64,000 nt of DNA, taken from positions 6,655-70,654 of the forward strand of contig CAZUHK010000001.1 in NCBI GenBank assembly GCA_964620345.1, written 5' to 3'. Below the pieces are notes generated by a model. It did no database searches and was not told the origin of the DNA. It saw only the letters and a list, made by a program, of their open reading frames with translations. The DNA is from CAZUHK01 sp964620345 (lineage in GTDB: Bacteria; Planctomycetota; Phycisphaerae; Phycisphaerales; Zrk34). This document shows positions 7,579-16,454 of the stretch, in pieces (the first letter of the stretch is position 1; the number at the start of each line of letters is the position of its first letter). Both the position numbers and the translations under genes were made by a program.

Positions 7579-10500
7579 TCAGTTCGGTTCCGACCGGGCC
7601 TCGCCGAACACATCGCGCCAGGCCCTGGTCAGGCCGGTGAATTGCTTCACATCGCGATTGGGGTTGTCGAGCGTGCCGGTCACGCGGATGGTGACCAGTT
7701 GATTGCGCACCGCGTCGACCAGGTCGGTCACCGGCCCCAGGTCCAGGCCGGACGGGTTGGAACTGGTCAGGGTGATGTCGAGCTTCTCGCTATCCATCAC
7801 GAGCGAGCCCTCGCCGGCCATTCGCATGTGAGGGGATTCGACCACGATCTGCTCGAACACGATCTTGCCGTCCTTGATGTAGTAGCTCACGTCGGCCCGC
7901 TCGAAGCGTTTGGTGGTCGGCAGCGACAGGTGGGTGATGTGCAAGAGCCCCAGGGCCAGCGGCAGTTGGTACATGTCGCCCTCGCGGACCTGGATCTGCC
8001 CGCGGCCGCGGACCTTGCCCGCCTCGCCCCAGCCGCCCTCGACGTTGAACGAGGCGGTGAGGTCGCCGTCCATCTTCGGCGCGTCGGCCTCGGGGGCTTG
8101 GCCGCGATGCAGGAAGGTCTCCAATCGCACGTCGCTCAGCGCCAGGCGGAACGAATACCGCTTGCGGTCGAGCATGATGCTGCCGCTGCCGGCCACGGCG
8201 CCTTCGTACAGCCGGCCGCGCAGGTCGGTGATGTTCAGCAATGGCGAATCGCCCACCGATTGCACCGCGGCGGTCAGGTCGGTGATGGTGCGGCCGCGGA
8301 CGCTGAGGCGCTGGGCCTCGATCTTGGCGCGGACGCGCGGGTGCTCGCGCCCGGCGACGGCGGTGATCGCCAGTTTCACCACCGCGTCGATGTGCTGCAC
8401 CGGCACGCCCAGGTCGGCCCTGGCGTTGGCGCTGCGCACCTGGCCGACGATCGACCGCACCGTCTGGCCGTCCTCGGCGCCGGGCGACAGTCGCACCCGC
8501 GTGAAGTCGGCGTCGAACCTGCCGTCGATGCCCAGCGCGTCGATCAGCTCACGCACCGCGCCGGGCAGCGCGCGGCGCAGCTCGTCGGTGACCTTCTCGC
8601 CGCGGGCCTTGATCGCGAGCTCGGCCACGGGCGCCTCGCCGAGCTTCAGGTCGCCGTCGAGCGTGACGCGGCTGCCGCCCAACTCGCCCTCGATCGCGTC
8701 GAAGCGAATCTTGCCCGGCGTGATGACCACTTCGCCCCGGGCGTCCTTGAGGGTGACGCGCTTGTCGTCACGCAGGTAGCTGAACGACTCGGGCCGCACA
8801 CGCACGGTGACATCGGCCGGATCATCACCGGTCTGATTGAGCGCGGCGGTCGCGTCGAATCGCCCGCGCGGCCCGAACCGCTCGACCCACTTCGGCCAGG
8901 CCGGGTCGATCGGCGTGTACGGCCTGGCCAGATCGAGCAGGGGATCGGAGAAGTCCAGCCCCCGGGCGTCGATCGTCAGGTCGAGCCGGCGGCGCCGCTC
9001 GCCCCAACCCGCCTCACCGTCGAGCACGATGCGGCCTTCGCCGCGGTGGCCGGTGACCTTCTCAAACTTCACCTTCTCCAGCGAGACGGCCACCTGGCCT
9101 TCGAGCTTGTCCAGCGCGAACCGCCCCCGGCCGGGCTCGACCTTCGTCTCTTCCAAGTCGATCAGCAGTTGCACGTCCGGCTCGCCGTTGGCGGGCTCGT
9201 GGGTGATCTGACCGGCGAGGTTGATGTAACCCGAGGCGTGCAGGTCGCGCACGAACTGGTCTTGGGGGCGCGGCAGCGCGTCGAGCAGAACAGCGTCGAT
9301 CGGCAGGCGCGCCTTGACCCGCAGGTCGGGCCGCACTTCGACCATCCTCGGTTCTGCGTCGGCCGGGGCATGTCGTGCATCATTGCCCTCGCGTCCAGGC
9401 GGCAGCGCGATGTCGCCTTCCAGCCAGCCCACGCCGCCGTGCAGCCCGCGCCCGCGCACGCCGGTCAAGTGCAGGTTGTTCCGCGCGATCGCCAGCTTGC
9501 CGCCGGACAACCGCAAGGGATACGGAAAATGCTTGAACACGATGCCCGCCTCGCGGATGTCGATGTCCGCGGCGACCTGCGTGCGTGTCTCGGTGCCCGG
9601 CTCACGGGTGACGTAGACCACCGCGTCGACCCGACCGCCGAGGTCGAACACCGGCGTTTGCAGCGCCGCGCCGAGCTCGGCGATCTGCCGCTCGATCGCC
9701 TCGGCGCCATCGGGGTCGAGCGTCGCGTCGATCTGCTCGAGCCGACGGCGAAGCGCCGACGCCCGCTCTTCGAGCTTGTTGTAACGGTCGTTGGTCAGGA
9801 AGTGACCGGCCTGAGCCATGCGCTCGAACGCCCGCTCGTTGAACAGCAGTTCGAGCGCCGCGCGGTACTTGGGCTTGAGCGCGGCGTACAGATGCTCGTC
9901 GATCGGCACGTCGGCCGCGGCGATCTGGATGTCCACCGCCGGCGCATCCATGGAAGGGGTGATCACGCCCGCCACCGTCGCCGTGCCCCCGCCGCTGGTT
10001 CGACCGATCAACGAGAGCACGCGGAACTGCTCGGCGTTGAACGAAACCCGGCCGCGGCAATCGCTCAGTTCGTAGGGGAATCGCTCGAACCGCACGCGCG
10101 CCGATTCGATCACCGCGGTGCCTTCGTAGGCGACCGGCGCCGGCTCGCTGCCCTGGCCGGGCTCGCGCCAGACCTTCATCGTCATCCGCCGAAGCTCCCC
10201 CGAGGGCGTGAGCATGCGGAAGACCTTCTGCACGGGCGTGGGCATGGCATAGATGTCGCGCGGCTCGGTGGGGATATCGAACGGCTCGGTTTCCAGGCCG
10301 ATCTCAAACGGCGCGTCGAGCTGATAGCCGCGCAGCGTGCCGGCGACGGTGTAACCCAGGCCTTCGATCTGACCGACCAGCGGCTCGACGATGCGGATGC
10401 CCGCGGCGTCGAAGCGGATCAACCCGGCGACATCGGTCATGCGATACCGCCGCCCGGCGCCCGGCAGGCGCGGCAGCGTCATCGCCAGTTCCGCCACGCG

Positions 10501-11421
10501 CACCTGCGCCCGCCACCCGTCGGCCTGATCGTAGGCGAAGTTCAGCTCGGGCAGTTGGCCGGCGGGGTCGAGCTCGTCGAGCACCGACCGCGCCGCGGTC
10601 GGCAGCAGGTCGCGGTAGCGGTCGTTGATGCCCAGCCCTTCGACGCGCGCCTGGGCGACGGCCTGGTGGATGTCGATCGCGCCGATGACCCGCAAGCCCG
10701 CGTCGCGCGGCGCGACGCCGGCCAGTTCCTCCAGACGCAGGTGAAACAGTCCCGGCTGATCGCTATCGACGGTGACCTGGCCGTGCATCAGCAGCTCGGC
10801 CGAGACCTCGAACCGGTCGTTGTGAATCTCCCCGAACCGGTAGCGGGCGCGGTCGAGTTCCACGCGCGGCAACCGGGGCCACTGGGTCATGTCGGCCGGC
10901 CCGCGCTCGTCGGGGTCCAGGTGCTGAACATTGAAGCGCGGCCGGGGCGCCTCGCCGGTCTCGGGGGTTCGGGGATCGATGATCTCGGCGAGGGTGAACA
11001 CCGGCCGGCGCATGGTGATGGCCAGCGGCTGGACGTCCCCGCGCCACAGGTGGGCCGGGTCGCAGGTCATGATGATGTCTTCGGTGCGGAAGACCTCGGC
11101 GCCCTCGCCGGCAAGCTCCGGCGCGCGGACACGGACATCGCTGAGGTGGATCACGCCGCTCAGATCGAGTCGGGCCGAGCCGATGCTCACCTCCCCGCCG
11201 GTGATCCGCTCCAGTTCGGCGCGGGCCATGTGGGCCACGCGCGTGGGCGAGAGGACGAACCAATACCCGCTGACCAGCAGGAGCAGGAGAATGATGATGC
11301 ACGACACACCCGCCCGGCGGCAGCGTCGCCAGAACGTGGCCTTGGAGCAGTTGGTCGGGCGATCCGGCAAGGCGGGCGTTCCCAGGGGGATGAGCGAGCC
11401 GCGTGCGGAGGCGTCAGGCAC
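7579..11421 (-). CDS. Giant AsmA/DUF3971-like envelope protein
   Basis: About 1,280 residues. A single N-terminal transmembrane helix (IIILLLLLVSGYWF) follows a short basic region, and the rest is a long repetitive beta-rich domain. Phrases typical of AsmA-like/TamB-like bridge proteins recur (LDLSGVIHLSDVRV near the start, then AEGSLVMDSEKLDITLTSSN-type and GTLDNP segments at the end). Such proteins span the periplasm and are implicated in lipid transport or outer-membrane homeostasis. A TACAAT box at 11429-11434 overlaps the ATG at 11430, so that ATG is unlikely to start translation. GTG 11421, 7 nt downstream of the box, fits the leaderless pattern. The exact start is uncertain. Confidence 0.75.
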   Translation of the reverse strand: MPDASARGSLIPLGTPALPDRPTNCSKATFWRRCRRAGVSCIIILLLLLVSGYWFVLSPTRVAHMARAELERITGGEVSIGSARLDLSGVIHLSDVRVRAPELAGEGAEVFRTEDIIMTCDPAHLWRGDVQPLAITMRRPVFTLAEIIDPRTPETGEAPRPRFNVQHLDPDERGPADMTQWPRLPRVELDRARYRFGEIHNDRFEVSAELLMHGQVTVDSDQPGLFHLRLEELAGVAPRDAGLRVIGAIDIHQAVAQARVEGLGINDRYRDLLPTAARSVLDELDPAGQLPELNFAYDQADGWRAQVRVAELAMTLPRLPGAGRRYRMTDVAGLIRFDAAGIRIVEPLVGQIEGLGYTVAGTLRGYQLDAPFEIGLETEPFDIPTEPRDIYAMPTPVQKVFRMLTPSGELRRMTMKVWREPGQGSEPAPVAYEGTAVIESARVRFERFPYELSDCRGRVSFNAEQFRVLSLIGRTSGGGTATVAGVITPSMDAPAVDIQIAAADVPIDEHLYAALKPKYRAALELLFNERAFERMAQAGHFLTNDRYNKLEERASALRRRLEQIDATLDPDGAEAIERQIAELGAALQTPVFDLGGRVDAVVYVTREPGTETRTQVAADIDIREAGIVFKHFPYPLRLSGGKLAIARNNLHLTGVRGRGLHGGVGWLEGDIALPPGREGNDARHAPADAEPRMVEVRPDLRVKARLPIDAVLLDALPRPQDQFVRDLHASGYINLAGQITHEPANGEPDVQLLIDLEETKVEPGRGRFALDKLEGQVAVSLEKVKFEKVTGHRGEGRIVLDGEAGWGERRRRLDLTIDARGLDFSDPLLDLARPYTPIDPAWPKWVERFGPRGRFDATAALNQTGDDPADVTVRVRPESFSYLRDDKRVTLKDARGEVVITPGKIRFDAIEGELGGSRVTLDGDLKLGEAPVAELAIKARGEKVTDELRRALPGAVRELIDALGIDGRFDADFTRVRLSPGAEDGQTVRSIVGQVRSANARADLGVPVQHIDAVVKLAITAVAGREHPRVRAKIEAQRLSVRGRTITDLTAAVQSVGDSPLLNITDLRGRLYEGAVAGSGSIMLDRKRYSFRLALSDVRLETFLHRGQAPEADAPKMDGDLTASFNVEGGWGEAGKVRGRGQIQVREGDMYQLPLALGLLHITHLSLPTTKRFERADVSYYIKDGKIVFEQIVVESPHMRMAGEGSLVMDSEKLDITLTSSNPSGLDLGPVTDLVDAVRNQLVTIRVTGTLDNPNRDVKQFTGLTRAWRDVFGEARSEPN

Positions 11422-11428
11422 GAGCGGC

Positions 11429-11434
11429 ATTGTA
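11429..11434 (-). promoter_or_regulatory. -10 box TACAAT before the AsmA-like gene
   Basis: It lies 7 nt upstream of the proposed GTG start (11421) and overlaps the ATG at 11430. Confidence 0.4.
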
Positions 11435-11543
11435 GCCGCCGCCGGGGCGCGGCCACAGGCACGCCGCCCCGCGCCCGTCGCGGGCAGTGCGCATATCGGC
11501 AATTCACGGCGCATCAAGCCGCTTTTCCCGAACCTCGGCCGCT

Positions 11544-13121
11544 TCAGGCCGGCTGGAACGTCGCCTCGGCGGGTGTCGCGCCGCCGGCTCGCGCCACGCC
11601 CCGGCCGTTCGCCGCCAGCGCCGTCAGCAGGTGGTACGCCGTCTCAACCGCATCGGCCTCACCCGCGGCTTGGGCGAGCTGCGCCGCGGTCTGCGCACCA
11701 TCGGCCACGGCCAGTTGATCGACCAGGGCCCGCTGCAATTCCAGCACGCTCGCCGCGGCCTTCTTGCCCGCTTCGACGCCCGGCTGGTGATACGCATTGA
11801 TATTCACCAGCGACGCGTAGAACCCCACCGCCCGTTCGTACAGCGCGATCAGCACGCCGATGTGATACGCATCAACCCGCGGCACGGTGATCGTCATCGA
11901 CTCGCGCCCGGCCTCGTGCAGCGCGGCGCGCGTGCCCAGGTGCAAACCCCGCAGGTAATCACCGCTGGTCACGCCCGGCTCGACCTCGATGCCATCGCCA
12001 TCCTCCAGCGTCGTGATGAACGTGACGAAAAAGTTGTTCAACCCATCGCGCAACTGCTGCACATAAGCGTGTTGATCGGTCGAGCCCTTGTTGCCGTACA
12101 CCGCGATGCCCTGGTGGACCACGTTGCCATCCAGGTCGTGCCGCTTGCCCAGCGATTCCATGACGAGCTGCTGCAGATACCGGCTGAACAGCAGCAGGCG
12201 ATCCTTGTACGGCAGGACGACCATGTCCTTGTCGCCTCGGCCGCGGGTCGCGTGATGCCACATCAGCGCCAGCAGGGCCGCGGGATTGGCCGGCGTGTCG
12301 TGCCGGCGGGTGACTTGATCGCACGCGCGGGCGCCGGCGAGCAGTTGGTCGATGTCGATGCCCTGCAGCGCCGCGGGCAGCAGGCCCACCGCGCTGGTCT
12401 GGCTGGTGCGCCCGCCGACCCAGTCCCACATGGGCAACCGCGCCAGCCAGCCCTGGGCTTGGGCGATCTGATCGAGCTGGCTGCCCTGGCCGGTGACGGC
12501 CACGGCGTGCTGAGGAAAGTCGAGGTTGGCCGCGTCGTAGGCGGCCTTGGCGGTGAGCATGCCGTTGCGCGTCTCGGGCGTGCCGCCGGACTTGGAGATC
12601 ACCACGCACAGCGTGTTGTCCAGCTCCAGCCCAAGCTCGTCGAGCGTGCGGGCCATGCCATCGGGGTCGGTGTTGTCAAAGAAGTAGGGCTTGAGTCGGT
12701 CTTCACCGGGGTGGCCCAGCGCGTCTGCGACGAACTGCGGGCCCAGGGCGCTGCCGCCGATGCCGATCACCAGCAGGTTCCAGAACCGCTCGTCGTACTG
12801 CGGCTTGATGACCTGGCCGTGCACATCGGCGGCGAACTGTTTCACGCCGGCGATCGCATCGTGGATCGCCGCGGTCAGCTCGGGCTGGGGCGCGCGCTCG
12901 GCGTCGCGCAGCCAGTAATGACCGACCATGCGCCGCTCGTCGGGGTTGGCGATCGCGCCGGCTTCCAGCTCGTCCATCGCGGCGTAGGCCGCGGCCATCG
13001 GCGCGGCCATGCGATCGAACCAGTCGTCGGCGAAGTTCATGCGGCTGATGTCGAGCGTCAGGCCGATCGAATCGGCGACGCACAGCCGGTCGCAGTAGCG
13101 TTGCCAGAGCGAAGCGGTCAT
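11544..13121 (-). CDS. pgi: Glucose-6-phosphate isomerase
   Basis: A 525-residue protein of the PGI family. It has [11 protein letters not shown], the phosphate-binding SIS motif [14 protein letters not shown], and the later catalytic region ([20 protein letters not shown] with Gln/His). It interconverts glucose-6-phosphate and fructose-6-phosphate in glycolysis and gluconeogenesis. The start ATG 13121 is preceded by CAGGAG. The promoter region (near 13165) is shared with the divergent transporter gene. The protein is complete and has no signal peptide. Confidence 0.95.
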   Translation of the reverse strand: MTASLWQRYCDRLCVADSIGLTLDISRMNFADDWFDRMAAPMAAAYAAMDELEAGAIANPDERRMVGHYWLRDAERAPQPELTAAIHDAIAGVKQFAADVHGQVIKPQYDERFWNLLVIGIGGSALGPQFVADALGHPGEDRLKPYFFDNTDPDGMARTLDELGLELDNTLCVVISKSGGTPETRNGMLTAKAAYDAANLDFPQHAVAVTGQGSQLDQIAQAQGWLARLPMWDWVGGRTSQTSAVGLLPAALQGIDIDQLLAGARACDQVTRRHDTPANPAALLALMWHHATRGRGDKDMVVLPYKDRLLLFSRYLQQLVMESLGKRHDLDGNVVHQGIAVYGNKGSTDQHAYVQQLRDGLNNFFVTFITTLEDGDGIEVEPGVTSGDYLRGLHLGTRAALHEAGRESMTITVPRVDAYHIGVLIALYERAVGFYASLVNINAYHQPGVEAGKKAAASVLELQRALVDQLAVADGAQTAAQLAQAAGEADAVETAYHLLTALAANGRGVARAGGATPAEATFQPA

Positions 13122-13164
13122 GGATGCGAAACTCCTGGGTGGTCGGGTCGTGCGCGGGTTGGGT

Positions 13165-13170
13165 ATAGTA
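13165..13170. promoter_or_regulatory. Shared -10 region of the divergent pgi / AEC promoters
   Basis: TATAGT on the plus strand is read as TACTAT on the minus strand, so one hexamer can serve as a -10 box in both directions. It lies 21 nt from the transporter ATG (13192) and 43 nt from the pgi ATG. No -35 boxes are clear. Confidence 0.4.
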
Positions 13171-13191
13171 ACCGACCCGCCACCCTCCGCG

Positions 13192-14196
13192 ATGCCTGCC
13201 GTGACCGACCCGACGCTGAAATTCATCCTGTTCGCCGTGATCAGCGCCGCCGGCCTGGCCGGGGGGTACACCGCGCGGCGGCGCGGCTGGCTGGCCGAGC
13301 GGCACAGCCGAATCGTACACCTGATCACGCTGGTCGCGCTGTGGTCGCCGGTGTTCCTGCTGGCGTTCTGGCGGCTGGACCTCGACTTCGATCTGGTGCT
13401 GATCATGCTGCTGCAGCCGGTGTTCATGCTCATCGGCTGGGGCGTGTGCGCGGTGGTCGCACGGCTGATCAATTTCCCCGCCGAACACCGCGGCGAGCTG
13501 ATCCTCTGCGCGGCGCTATCCAACCAGGGCATCACGCTCGGCGCCTACCTGTGCTTCGTCCTGCTCAAGCCGGGCCAGGAAGCGATGAACTACGCCATCG
13601 CCTACGTCACGAGCATGGTCATCTTCATGGTGATCATCTTCTACCCGGTGGCGCACACCTACGAGCGGCGCAAGCGTCACGCCGCCGGGGGCCAAGCCGG
13701 CGCGTTCAGCTTCGCCCGGCTGATGCGCGAGTCGTTCCTCTCGCTGCGCGGCGCGCCGCTGTTCGCCGGGCTGATCGGCACGGCGCTGAACACGATGGAC
13801 GTGCCGGTGCCGCGGGCGATCGACGACAGCCCGCTGGTGAACGCGCTGCTGTACGCCGGATCGTTCGGCGCCTACTTCGGCAACGCGATGTCGCTGCGCC
13901 TGGGCGATGCGCGCGGCTACCTCAAGCACCACGTCACCCTGGCGATCATCAAGTTCGCCATGGTGCCAGCGATCTTCGCCGGCCTGCTGCTGGGCGCGCT
14001 GCCCGCGGTGGGGCTGGGCCTCTCGGAGTTGCCCACGCAGGTGCTGCTGCTCTCGGCGTTCATGCCCGCGGCCATGAACAGCGTCATCATCGCCAACCTC
14101 TTCCAACTCGACGCCCGCATGGCCAGCTCGCTGTGGCTGACCAGCACGGCCCTGTTCCTCGTGGGCGTGCTGCCGATCATCCTCTGGGTGGTCTGA
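13192..14196 (+). CDS. AEC-family (auxin efflux carrier-type) membrane transporter
   Basis: A 334-residue integral membrane protein with about ten hydrophobic helices split into two five-helix halves by a cytoplasmic loop ([11 protein letters not shown]). This is the layout of AEC and bile-acid/auxin carrier relatives. The [13 protein letters not shown] segment in the first half and the [16 protein letters not shown] segment in the second match the conserved broken-helix motifs. The substrate is probably a small organic anion by family, but unproven. The upstream ATG at 13120 is in frame; I reject it because it would overlap the pgi start and precede the -10 box. Confidence 0.8.
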   Translation: MPAVTDPTLKFILFAVISAAGLAGGYTARRRGWLAERHSRIVHLITLVALWSPVFLLAFWRLDLDFDLVLIMLLQPVFMLIGWGVCAVVARLINFPAEHRGELILCAALSNQGITLGAYLCFVLLKPGQEAMNYAIAYVTSMVIFMVIIFYPVAHTYERRKRHAAGGQAGAFSFARLMRESFLSLRGAPLFAGLIGTALNTMDVPVPRAIDDSPLVNALLYAGSFGAYFGNAMSLRLGDARGYLKHHVTLAIIKFAMVPAIFAGLLLGALPAVGLGLSELPTQVLLLSAFMPAAMNSVIIANLFQLDARMASSLWLTSTALFLVGVLPIILWVV

Positions 14197-14201
14197 CGCG
14201 G

Positions 14202-15269
14202 CTACGCCTCGAGCGACAGCTTGCCATCGTGCTTCGCGAACGCGGCGATTGCCTTGGCCTCGCTGTGTACGCGGATGTTCAGTTGAGTCGTGCGGGTCTG
14301 GCCGGGCTTGAGGGTTTTCTCGTGCCTGGGCTGTTCGCCGGTGGGGTACGGCGAGCCGGCCATCGGTTCGATGCCGCAGACGTACATGCCCGGGCAGAAG
14401 TTCTGCCAGAGCATGACGCGGGGGATCTGCTTGAGCTTGAAGCTGAGCTCCAGCGCCAGGCCGAGCTTGGGATTGATGATGCCCACGTGGGCGATGCCCT
14501 CGCGGTCGGCGTTGGGCGTGATGATGCCGCCGCGCGAGCCGTGGATGAACGCATCGGTCGGGGCCGGCACGTCCTTCCACCCCTCCAGCGACCCGGGCAC
14601 GGCGACTTCCTGCGCCTCGTCCGGCCAGGGCCAGAAACGGCCGGACAACACCAGCTTCGCCCCCTCATCCAGCAGCGGCCAGCCGAGGTTGCAGTGGTAC
14701 ATCAGCGCATGGGGATTGGGGCGCGGGTCGCGATTGGTCGTGCGGTCGGTGATCGTGATGGCGTTGTGGCCGAGGGTGGAGCGGATCGCGCGTTCGACGA
14801 CGACGTTGGGCCCGTAGCCGCGAGTGTCGGCGATGGTCGCGTCGATGCCGATGTCGTGGCGTTGGCGCCACGGGTCGGGCTGGACGGTGGTGTTGACCTC
14901 AGCGGGCGTGTTGGAGTGGTGGCCGTGCAGGCCGGTCGGGCCGGTCTTCTCTTCGCGGTTGTGGCCGATGTACACCGGCCCGCACGTGGTCATCAGCCCG
15001 CCGGGCCAGCCGGTGAGCCAGTCGCTGTCGTGGTGATGCGCGTGGTTGGGCGGCTTGATGCCGTTGGGGGTGAGGTAGGCCAGCGAGCGCTGATTGAGCG
15101 CGGCGTCGACGAGGTCGGCGCCGCGGTCGAGCGCGATGGTGTACCGCAAGCCCCCGCCGGTGTTGACGAAAGCGACGCGGCTGCCGGCCTCGCGCCCGCG
15201 GTCGAGCGTGGCGGTGGTAATCCCGCCGATCTGGCGGACGTTCTCAAAACGATCGGCGGGGATGTTCAT
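14202..15269 (-). CDS. DUF4432 family aldose-1-epimerase-like protein
   Basis: A 355-residue all-beta protein. It carries the features of the DUF4432 group of the galactose mutarotase-like superfamily: GGLRYTIALDRGADLVDA near the N-terminus, GGLMTTCGP and LHGHHSN in the middle, and a conserved MYHCNLGWPLLDEGA. Members bind sugars and may be mutarotases, but activity is mostly uncharacterised. There is no signal peptide. The 3' end is only 5 nt from the convergent AEC gene. The substrate is unknown. Confidence 0.75.
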   Translation of the reverse strand: MNIPADRFENVRQIGGITTATLDRGREAGSRVAFVNTGGGLRYTIALDRGADLVDAALNQRSLAYLTPNGIKPPNHAHHHDSDWLTGWPGGLMTTCGPVYIGHNREEKTGPTGLHGHHSNTPAEVNTTVQPDPWRQRHDIGIDATIADTRGYGPNVVVERAIRSTLGHNAITITDRTTNRDPRPNPHALMYHCNLGWPLLDEGAKLVLSGRFWPWPDEAQEVAVPGSLEGWKDVPAPTDAFIHGSRGGIITPNADREGIAHVGIINPKLGLALELSFKLKQIPRVMLWQNFCPGMYVCGIEPMAGSPYPTGEQPRHEKTLKPGQTRTTQLNIRVHSEAKAIAAFAKHDGKLSLEA

Positions 15270-15412
15270 CGGCCTGGCTCCGAGGATCGGTGTTGGCGGC
15301 CGATGATACCGCGCCGGGCGATCGGGCAGGCGGGGCCTGGTTCATGTGGCTGACCCCGCATCCATTCCGCACTCAAGTTTGGCAAGCATCTGGATGATTG
15401 ATAGCACAATGA

Positions 15413-15418
15413 TATAAC
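15413..15418 (+). promoter_or_regulatory. -10 box TATAAC for the toxin-antitoxin pair
   Basis: It lies in an AT-rich island (about 15375-15420) 28 nt before the antitoxin ATG, unlike the GC-rich surroundings. No good -35 box is visible, which would fit a weak autoregulated promoter. Confidence 0.35.
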
Positions 15419-15445
15419 ACGCGGCAGACCATCGGAGACCCCGTC

Positions 15446-15673
15446 ATGGCTGACCTGCTGATTCGAAATCTGGACACCGAGACGCTCAAGCGGCTCAAGC
15501 AGCGTGCCAAGCAGTCCGGCCGCTCGCTTCAGAGCGAGACCAAGCGCATCCTGGAACAGGCGGCGGGCCGGACCGTTGATGAAGCCCTGGAGGTCGCCGC
15601 CCGCTGGCGCAAGAAGCTGGGCAAGCGATCCACCGACAGCGCCGAGATGTTGCGTGAGGACCGGGCGCGATGA
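15446..15673 (+). CDS. FitA/VapB-like ribbon-helix-helix antitoxin
   Basis: A 75-residue protein. Residues 1-40 form a ribbon-helix-helix DNA-binding domain (DLLIRNLDTETLKRLKQRA, then SLQSETKRILEQA), typical of FitA-like antitoxins. The charged C-terminal tail would wrap the toxin. Its stop overlaps the PIN toxin start by 4 nt, the usual coupled antitoxin-toxin order. It should repress its own promoter and neutralise the toxin. Confidence 0.82.
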   Translation: MADLLIRNLDTETLKRLKQRAKQSGRSLQSETKRILEQAAGRTVDEALEVAARWRKKLGKRSTDSAEMLREDRAR

Positions 15674-16080
15674 GCCGAACCGTCGTCGACGCCAGCGTCC
15701 TGATCAAGCTCTACATCAACGTGGCCGGATCGCGTCGTGCGACGACGGCGATCAAGAAGGCCCAAGCGTTGTTCGGGCCCGATCTGCTCTGGCCTGAGGT
15801 GGGCAACATCCTCTGGAAATACGTCCGTCGCGATGAGTTGGAAGGTGAGAACGCCGGGGCGATGCTCGCCGACATGATCCAGATGCCGATCCAGATCACG
15901 GCCACGCGGGATGTCATCACGCAGGCGTTGCAGATCGCCCCGCTAACGGATCGAACGGTGTACGACAGTGTGAACCTGGCGACTGCGGTGCAGACCAAAG
16001 CCGTGTTGCTGACGGCCGACGAGCGGCTGGTCAACGCGCTGGCGCAGACACCGTGGTCGAGATTCGTGCGTGGTCTGTAG
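15670..16080 (+). CDS. VapC-like PIN-domain ribonuclease toxin
   Basis: A 136-residue PIN domain. The first acidic residue is in VVDASVLIK, a conserved Glu is in LLWPEVGNILWK, and later acidic residues occur in TVYDSVNLA and LTADERL, giving the four-acid metal site. VapC toxins cut tRNA or rRNA when free. It is translationally coupled to the RHH antitoxin. A degenerate transposase fragment lies just downstream, in keeping with a mobile neighbourhood. Confidence 0.85.
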   Translation: MSRTVVDASVLIKLYINVAGSRRATTAIKKAQALFGPDLLWPEVGNILWKYVRRDELEGENAGAMLADMIQMPIQITATRDVITQALQIAPLTDRTVYDSVNLATAVQTKAVLLTADERLVNALAQTPWSRFVRGL

Positions 16081-16218
16081 GCCGGGCATCACGCGGCCTC
16101 GGGCTTCTTTTTTGGCCGCTGGTCAAGTCCTCTTTGTCAGCGGCTTGCGCTGGCAAAGTCTCGTTGACTTGCAGCCGCTCTGCCTTCTTGCCGGTGAATT
16201 TCTCTCAACGCTGGACGA

Positions 16219-16350
16219 TCACCGGTTGCGTTCGCGGCGCTGCTTATCGCGTCGGACCGATCGCCGGCCGATGTCCAAACGCCTGGCGACCGCCGCGACA
16301 CCCCGGCCTCGATCCACCACCATTGGCCGAAAGTCCTTCGCGTACGCCAT
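16219..16350 (-). pseudogene. IS630-type transposase N-terminal helix-turn-helix remnant
   Basis: A 43-codon frame from ATG 16350 opens with MAYAKDFRPMVV, then GVAAVARRLDIGRRSV. It closely follows the N-terminal helix-turn-helix of IS630/Tc1-mariner-like transposases (MAYS.DFR..VV…VARRF.V.RSTV). It stops at 16219 with no DDE domain behind it, so it is a truncated relic. The rest of 16081-16390 shows no other gene. Confidence 0.45.
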
Positions 16351-16393
16351 GAGTTAGGCCGGCGAGTCATCGTGTGATGCCCGGCCACTGTAG

Positions 16394-16425
16394 AAAAACA
16401 CGGCGGCCCGGAGTGGCCGCCGTGT
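16394..16425 (-). terminator. Intrinsic terminator after flagellin gene 1
   Basis: On the minus strand a 10-bp GC-rich stem (CACGGCGGCC, 16399-16408, with 16415-16424) closes a 6-nt loop and is followed by five T residues. It lies 30 nt beyond the flagellin stop. Confidence 0.85.
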
Positions 16426-16454
16426 CGTGCTCAGGGTGTGCGCCTCAGCCCGGT

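Noticed and set aside
7549..11718. 1,389-codon plus-strand ORF
   Set aside because: It is antisense to the AsmA-like gene; the minus-strand reading has a membrane helix and family features.
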